Assembly: GCA_937995275.1 (NCBI GenBank)
Contig: CALKKN010000031.1
Coordinates: forward strand, 1 to 11,053
Direction: 5' to 3'
Origin: an uncultured Lysobacterales bacterium
Lineage (GTDB): Bacteria > Pseudomonadota > Gammaproteobacteria > Xanthomonadales > SZUA-36
Length of the DNA stretch: 11,053 bases
The notes beneath the pieces are model-generated. The model was not told the DNA's origin, ran no database searches, and saw nothing but the letters and a program-made list of their open reading frames with translations. Shown piece after piece: positions 7,822-11,053 of this stretch. Numbering within the stretch: the stretch's first letter is position 1; every line of letters begins with the position of its first letter. Position numbers and translations under genes: made by a program.

Positions 7822-9049
7822 TGAAGGCGGCGACCGGAGGGCCGAAGGCGACCGCGGCCCTCAGGTAGATCGTCCCGCGGTCGGTGAAACGGCCGGTGAC
7901 CGGCCCGATGCCCGGCAGCGGCGGCGTCGTGACCGGGGCATCGTCGATCTTGAGGTAATTGAGGGTGACGCTGAGCTTGCGGTCCGCTCTCCATTGCCAG
8001 TCGAAGCCGGCGCCCAGCGACCAGATCCGGTCCAGCCTCAGCGTCAGGGTGCGGTTATCGTCGTTGACCATGTCGTTGGTGATGAAACCGCCGATACCGA
8101 CCCGCCAGCGCTCGGCTACCGGCCGGCTGTAGCTGGCAGACAGGGCGAGGATGTCGTCGTAGTCGACGTCACTCTCGACGATCTGATCGCCATTCACGTA
8201 GATTTCGGCCAGGCTGAAATTGCTGAAGTCGGACCACACGGCATCGACGGTAATCGCGCCGCCATCGTCGAACTGGTGATAGACGCCGGCCAGCACGGAC
8301 TGGGGCTGGGCGCTGCTTACGTCGATGCCGGCGTTGAGCAAACCCGCCGCGTCGAGGATGGCCTCGGTCATGGGGCCCAAACCCGAGAACTTCGCCTGCC
8401 CGCTCAGATCCGGCTCGATCTTCGAGCGGTAGGAGAGCCCCACCCGCGTCGTGTCGGAAAACTCATACAGGCCCGACAAGGCCCAGCCCGCCGACCAGCC
8501 GTCGGTGTCCACCGTGAGCGTGCCGTCCTCGAGGCCGGGGTCGTTCGGGACGGCCTTGATCTGCTCGTAGGTGGTATAGGTCAGGGCCAGGCTGGCCGCG
8601 ACCGAAAGCTTGTCGGTCAGCTTGGTCGCCAGGCTCGGAAAGGCGCTGAGGTAGACCAGTTCATACTCCTCGATGAAGTAACGCCCCAGCCAGCCGTCCT
8701 CGTAATCGTCGGAAAACCCGGATCCCAGGATCGTAAAACCGAACCAAAGATTATCTCGCACGGGCCTCACCATGTTGCCCGAGGGAATGATCGTCGTATC
8801 GCTTTCCTGGGAGCGAAATGCGGGCCCCTCCTCCCCGATCTGGCCTTCCCAGGTGTTGTCGCTGTAAAAGACCATAACCTCACCGCGCATCACCTGGCGG
8901 TCGAAGCGGGTCATGGCAGCCGGGTTGGTCGCCGCCACCATGGCATCGTCGGCGGCCGCGGCAATGCCGCTGAGCGTCGGGTACGGTCCCCCGGCAAGCG
9001 TACTTCCGGCGACGGCGAGCAAGAGGATCAGGGTGAAGACTCGGGGCAA
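7811..9049 (-). CDS. FadL-type outer-membrane transport protein
   Basis: A member of the FadL/OmpP1 family of 14-strand outer-membrane channels, which bring hydrophobic or other small compounds across the outer membrane. The N-terminal landmark AAADDAMVAATNPAAMTRF (31-49) matches the family AxDD...NPA(G/A)M signature of the hatch region, and alternating strands run to the end (TIYLRAAVAFG). I chose the TTG at 9049-9047: it follows AAAGGAG (9064-9058) with eight-base spacing and gives a compact signal peptide MPRVFTLILLLAVAGSTLA, for 412 residues. An upstream in-frame ATG at 9088 (425 residues) has no Shine-Dalgarno. E. coli FadL is 446 residues. The ending PPVAAFNGP lacks a terminal Phe and overlaps the next gene by 11 bases. 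It is the first gene of the five-gene operon; its ligand is unknown. Confidence 0.85.
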   Translation of the reverse strand: MPRVFTLILLLAVAGSTLAGGPYPTLSGIAAAADDAMVAATNPAAMTRFDRQVMRGEVMVFYSDNTWEGQIGEEGPAFRSQESDTTIIPSGNMVRPVRDNLWFGFTILGSGFSDDYEDGWLGRYFIEEYELVYLSAFPSLATKLTDKLSVAASLALTYTTYEQIKAVPNDPGLEDGTLTVDTDGWSAGWALSGLYEFSDTTRVGLSYRSKIEPDLSGQAKFSGLGPMTEAILDAAGLLNAGIDVSSAQPQSVLAGVYHQFDDGGAITVDAVWSDFSNFSLAEIYVNGDQIVESDVDYDDILALSASYSRPVAERWRVGIGGFITNDMVNDDNRTLTLRLDRIWSLGAGFDWQWRADRKLSVTLNYLKIDDAPVTTPPLPGIGPVTGRFTDRGTIYLRAAVAFGPPVAAFNGP

Positions 9050-9057
9050 GGCAAGGA

Positions 9058-9064
9058 CTCCTTT
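9058..9064 (-). promoter_or_regulatory. Ribosome binding site that favours a TTG start
   Basis: AAAGGAG on the minus strand matches the Shine-Dalgarno consensus and lies eight bases before the TTG at 9049-9047. The longer ATG-started frame at 9088 has no such match; the bases before it read GGTTCTGGCACA. This site therefore decides the start of the FadL-type gene. Confidence 0.6.
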
Positions 9065-9128
9065 TGCACCGTTCCGAACAACCGCCATTGTGCCAGAACC
9101 TGCACGTCGCCGCTGCCCGGATCGATGC

Positions 9129-9144
9129 GGTGACCTACATCACA
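9129..9144. promoter_or_regulatory. Candidate CRP/Vfr/Clp-type operator
   Basis: GGTGA-CCTACA-TCACA matches the CRP consensus TGTGA-N6-TCACA at 9 of 10 core positions; the flanks extend the symmetry (GC before, GC after). It lies between the divergent FadL-type operon and the malic enzyme gene. Its centre (9136.5) is 41.5 bases upstream of the start site predicted at 9178 from the -10 at 9166-9171, the classical class II activator position. It could also act on the minus-strand operon. Binding is inferred, not shown. Confidence 0.5.
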
Positions 9145-9165
9145 GCGTTCGGGCATTCTTCGCGC

Positions 9166-9171
9166 GATACT
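9166..9171 (+). promoter_or_regulatory. Candidate -10 element for the malic enzyme gene
   Basis: GATACT matches TATAAT at four of six positions and would place a start site near A9178, giving a leader of about 70 bases before the ATG. No good -35 hexamer is present at normal spacing; the position is instead filled by the CRP-like operator, as expected of an activator-dependent promoter. Alone the hexamer is weak evidence. Confidence 0.35.
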
Positions 9172-9248
9172 GTCGTCAGCACAACATGGTGTTCCGCCCG
9201 GGGCGTGATTCCCACTGCCGTGTCGACGGAACACGGAGGGAAGCCGCA

Positions 9249-10934
9249 ATGTTGCAGAAAATAGAATTTCAACTCCCGAACTCCACAGACCCGCTGCCGG
9301 TCAAGGGCCGCGGGCTCACCATCCTGAACGATCCGTGGCTGAACAAGGGCACCTCATTCACCCCGGAAGAACGCATCGCTCTGGGCCTCAGCGGCCTGTT
9401 GCCGCCCCACAGCGCCGACATGGGAGAACAGGTGATGCGGGTGATGGAGAACTACGCTCGCCTGACCGATCCGCTCGACAAGTACACCTTCCTGATCAGC
9501 CTGGCCGACCGCAACGTCACGCTGTTTTACCGGGTGCTGATGAATAACCTGCAGGAGATGACGCCGATCATGTACACGCCCACGGTCGGTTACGCCTGCC
9601 AGAAGTTCGGCCACCTCTACCGCAAGAACCGCGGCATGTACATCAGCCTGCGGCACAAAGGCCGCATCGCTCAGGTGCTTTCCAACTGGCCCAGCGAGGA
9701 AGTGGACATCATCGTCATTTCAGACGGCAGCCGCATCCTCGGCCTCGGCGACCTCGGCGCCAACGGCATGGGGATACCGATCGGCAAGCTGGTGCTGTAC
9801 GTGGTCGGCGCCGGCCTGCACCCCGACCGGACGCTGCCCATCCTGCTGGACGTCGGCACCGACAACGAGGAACTGCTGAACGACCCCCTCTACCTCGGCT
9901 GCACGCACCGCCGCGTGCACGGCGAGGAGTTCTATGAGATCGTCGACGAGTTCGTGAACGCGGCCACCGAGCGCTGGCCGAACGTGCTGATCCAGTGGGA
10001 CGACTTCACCAACGACAAGGCGTTCCCTTTGCTGAACCGTTATCGGGACGAGGTCCTGTGCTTCAACGACGACATCCAGGGCACCGGCGCGGTGGCGCTG
10101 GCCGGGCTGATTGCGGCCACGCGCATCCGCGACGAGCACCTCTCGGACCAGCGAATCGTGTTCTGCGGCGCGGGTTCGGCCGCGGTGGGCATCGCCGACA
10201 TGATCTGCGCCGGAATCGCCGACGAGCACAGCCTGACGCAGGAGGAAGCCCGCAAACTGGTCTGGATGGTCGATTCCAAAGGTCTGGTGACGACCACCCG
10301 CGACGGCGAACTGCAATCTCACAAGGTGCCTTACGCCCGCGACGAAGAACCGGCCGACACGCTGCTCGAAATCGTGCGGCGGGTGAAGCCCACGGTCCTG
10401 ATCGGGGCCAGCGGCCAACCCCGCACCTTTACGGAACCGGTCGTCAAGGCCATGCAGGCCGAGTGCGAGCAGCCGATCGTGTTCGCCCTCTCCAATCCGA
10501 CCTCCAAGGCCGAATGCACCGCCGAAGAGGCTTACCGCTGGACCGGCGGCAAGGCGATCTTCGCCAGCGGCAGCCCGTTCCCGCCGGTACGGGTGGAAGG
10601 CCGGATATTCGTTCCGGGCCAGGGCAACAACATGTTCATCTTCCCGGGCGTGGGGCTCGGCGCTGTGGCTTGCGGCGCGGATCGCGTGACCGACGAGATG
10701 TTCTTCACGGCGGCCAAGACGCTGGCCCACATCGTGACCGAGGATGAACTGCGCGCCGGCACGATCTATCCGGATCTGGGCAAAATCCGCCAGATCTCGC
10801 TGGCGATCGCTTCGGCGGTCTGCCTGCTTGCCTGGGAACAGGGCCTGGCGCGCTACGCCGAGCCGGACGACATCCGCGAATACGTGCGTTCCTGCATGTA
10901 TCACCCGGGTTACCGCCCTTACGTGGCGGCCTGA
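9249..10934 (+). CDS. maeA: NAD-dependent malic enzyme
   Basis: A cytoplasmic oxidative decarboxylase that turns malate into pyruvate and CO2, reducing NAD(P)+. The 561-residue length matches E. coli MaeA (565). Malic-enzyme motifs are all present: PIMYTPTVG (106-114, catalytic-type Tyr109), ISDGSRILGLGDLG (157-170), the presumed catalytic Lys180, metal ligands in QWDDF (D251, D252) and FNDDIQGTG (272-280, D275), the nucleotide-binding GAGSAAVG (307-314), ALSNPTSKAECTAEEAY (413-429), and GNNMFIFPGVGLG (459-471). The first metal ligand is Asp where E. coli and human enzymes have Glu (QFEDF). NAD preference is assumed from overall similarity. GGAGG at 9235-9239 sets the ATG; the frame stays open further upstream to 8913, but that part is antisense to the FadL-type gene. 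A CRP-like operator lies upstream, suggesting carbon-source control. The symbol maeA is by family. Confidence 0.93.
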   Translation: MLQKIEFQLPNSTDPLPVKGRGLTILNDPWLNKGTSFTPEERIALGLSGLLPPHSADMGEQVMRVMENYARLTDPLDKYTFLISLADRNVTLFYRVLMNNLQEMTPIMYTPTVGYACQKFGHLYRKNRGMYISLRHKGRIAQVLSNWPSEEVDIIVISDGSRILGLGDLGANGMGIPIGKLVLYVVGAGLHPDRTLPILLDVGTDNEELLNDPLYLGCTHRRVHGEEFYEIVDEFVNAATERWPNVLIQWDDFTNDKAFPLLNRYRDEVLCFNDDIQGTGAVALAGLIAATRIRDEHLSDQRIVFCGAGSAAVGIADMICAGIADEHSLTQEEARKLVWMVDSKGLVTTTRDGELQSHKVPYARDEEPADTLLEIVRRVKPTVLIGASGQPRTFTEPVVKAMQAECEQPIVFALSNPTSKAECTAEEAYRWTGGKAIFASGSPFPPVRVEGRIFVPGQGNNMFIFPGVGLGAVACGADRVTDEMFFTAAKTLAHIVTEDELRAGTIYPDLGKIRQISLAIASAVCLLAWEQGLARYAEPDDIREYVRSCMYHPGYRPYVAA

Positions 10935-10970
10935 AAAACTGGTATATTAAGTTTTCCAAATATAAGGAAT
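10935..10970 (+). promoter_or_regulatory. AT-rich spacer, possible promoter for the next gene
   Basis: Right after the malic enzyme stop the sequence turns AT-rich, unlike the surrounding GC-rich DNA. It holds TATATT (10943-10948) and TATAAG (10961-10966), either of which could be a -10 element, but no convincing -35 is spaced correctly. AAAACT (10935-10940) and AGTTTT (10950-10955) form a 6-bp inverted repeat; the stem is too weak for a GC-type terminator. Confidence 0.25.
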
Positions 10971-10993
10971 CCGACAGCTCAGGAGCGAATCAC

Positions 10994-11053
10994 ATGGCCA
11001 TTGCACAAACCCTGACCAACTACCTCCGCGCGAAAGGTATCGACTTCAAACTG
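10994..11053 (+). CDS. Start of a YbaK-like domain protein, cut by the right edge
   Basis: Twenty codons are visible, beginning MAIAQTLTNYLRAKGIDFKL, after an AGGAG Shine-Dalgarno at 10981-10985 with eight-base spacing. The pattern (initial Ile/Ala, then short helix, then G-I-x-F/Y) resembles the N-terminus of YbaK/EbsC-type aminoacyl-tRNA deacylase domains, which in some gammaproteobacteria are fused to an HDOD domain. This resemblance is from memory of short N-termini and is weak; the open frame itself is well supported. The gene lies 59 bases after malic enzyme and may have its own promoter. Confidence 0.6.
   Translation, partial: MAIAQTLTNYLRAKGIDFKL

Noticed and set aside
9075..9101. 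Possible sigma-54 promoter (TGGCAC on the minus strand) before the FadL-type gene
   Set aside because: The -12 GC element is not at the required spacing from the -24 GG; only the TGGCAC half matches.
6169..9133. Long plus-strand open frames opposite the exported protein and FadL-type genes
   Set aside because: They are shadows of convincing minus-strand genes, with low-complexity shadow-type composition and no family signature.
8913..9248. Upstream extension of the malic enzyme frame by 112 codons
   Set aside because: It is antisense to the FadL-type gene and then crosses the promoter region; the family length and a GGAGG Shine-Dalgarno support the start at 9249.
9050..9248. Zur box expected for a zinc-limitation operon
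   Set aside because: No AT-rich GTTATAnnATAAC-like palindrome is visible in this GC-rich region, so zinc control is not supported by sequence here.

Overview
The window reads as GC-rich DNA from a Gram-negative bacterium, most likely a gammaproteobacterium. This rests on outer-membrane barrel proteins, a YibH-type membrane fusion protein, a lipoprotein with a Gammaproteobacteria-style lipobox, and a CRP-like operator. The species cannot be named from the sequence alone. No RNA genes, CRISPR arrays, insertion sequences or integrase-type genes are visible.

Left part (1-1832, all minus strand): a small outer-membrane beta-barrel protein (1065-1832) is followed by a possible hairpin terminator (1034-1057), a YibH/YiaV-like HlyD-family membrane fusion protein (24-959), and the first codons of another gene that runs off the left edge. 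A 231-base spacer (1833-2063) separates this block from a plus-strand gene for an exported metallo-beta-lactamase-fold hydrolase (2064-3290).

Centre (3178-9049, all minus strand): five tightly packed genes form what looks like one operon. In transcription order they are a FadL-type outer-membrane transport protein, a 576-residue exported and membrane-anchored protein of unknown function, an ABC ATPase, an FtsX/MacB-type ABC permease, and a ZnuA/TroA-type substrate-binding lipoprotein. Junctions are 11-base overlap, 6-base gap, 4-base GTGA overlap and 7-base gap. A ZnuA-type binding protein normally works with a ZnuB-type import permease; here it accompanies a mechanotransmission-type ABC pair and an outer-membrane channel. 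The general layout recalls the zinc-regulated ZrgABCDE locus of Vibrio cholerae and PA4063-PA4066 of Pseudomonas aeruginosa (recalled from knowledge, not searched), but the parts are not identical. Several members carry His-rich motifs, so a trans-envelope metal-handling role is a reasonable hypothesis. The binding protein appears to lack two of the four canonical ZnuA zinc ligands, and its C-terminus runs 113 bases into the end of the convergent hydrolase gene.

Right part (9050-11053, plus strand): a divergent intergenic region carries a near-consensus CRP-type operator placed exactly 41.5 bases upstream of a predicted start site. It precedes a complete NAD-type malic enzyme gene (9249-10934). 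After an AT-rich spacer, the first 20 codons of a gene that may encode a YbaK-type deacylase-like domain reach the right edge.
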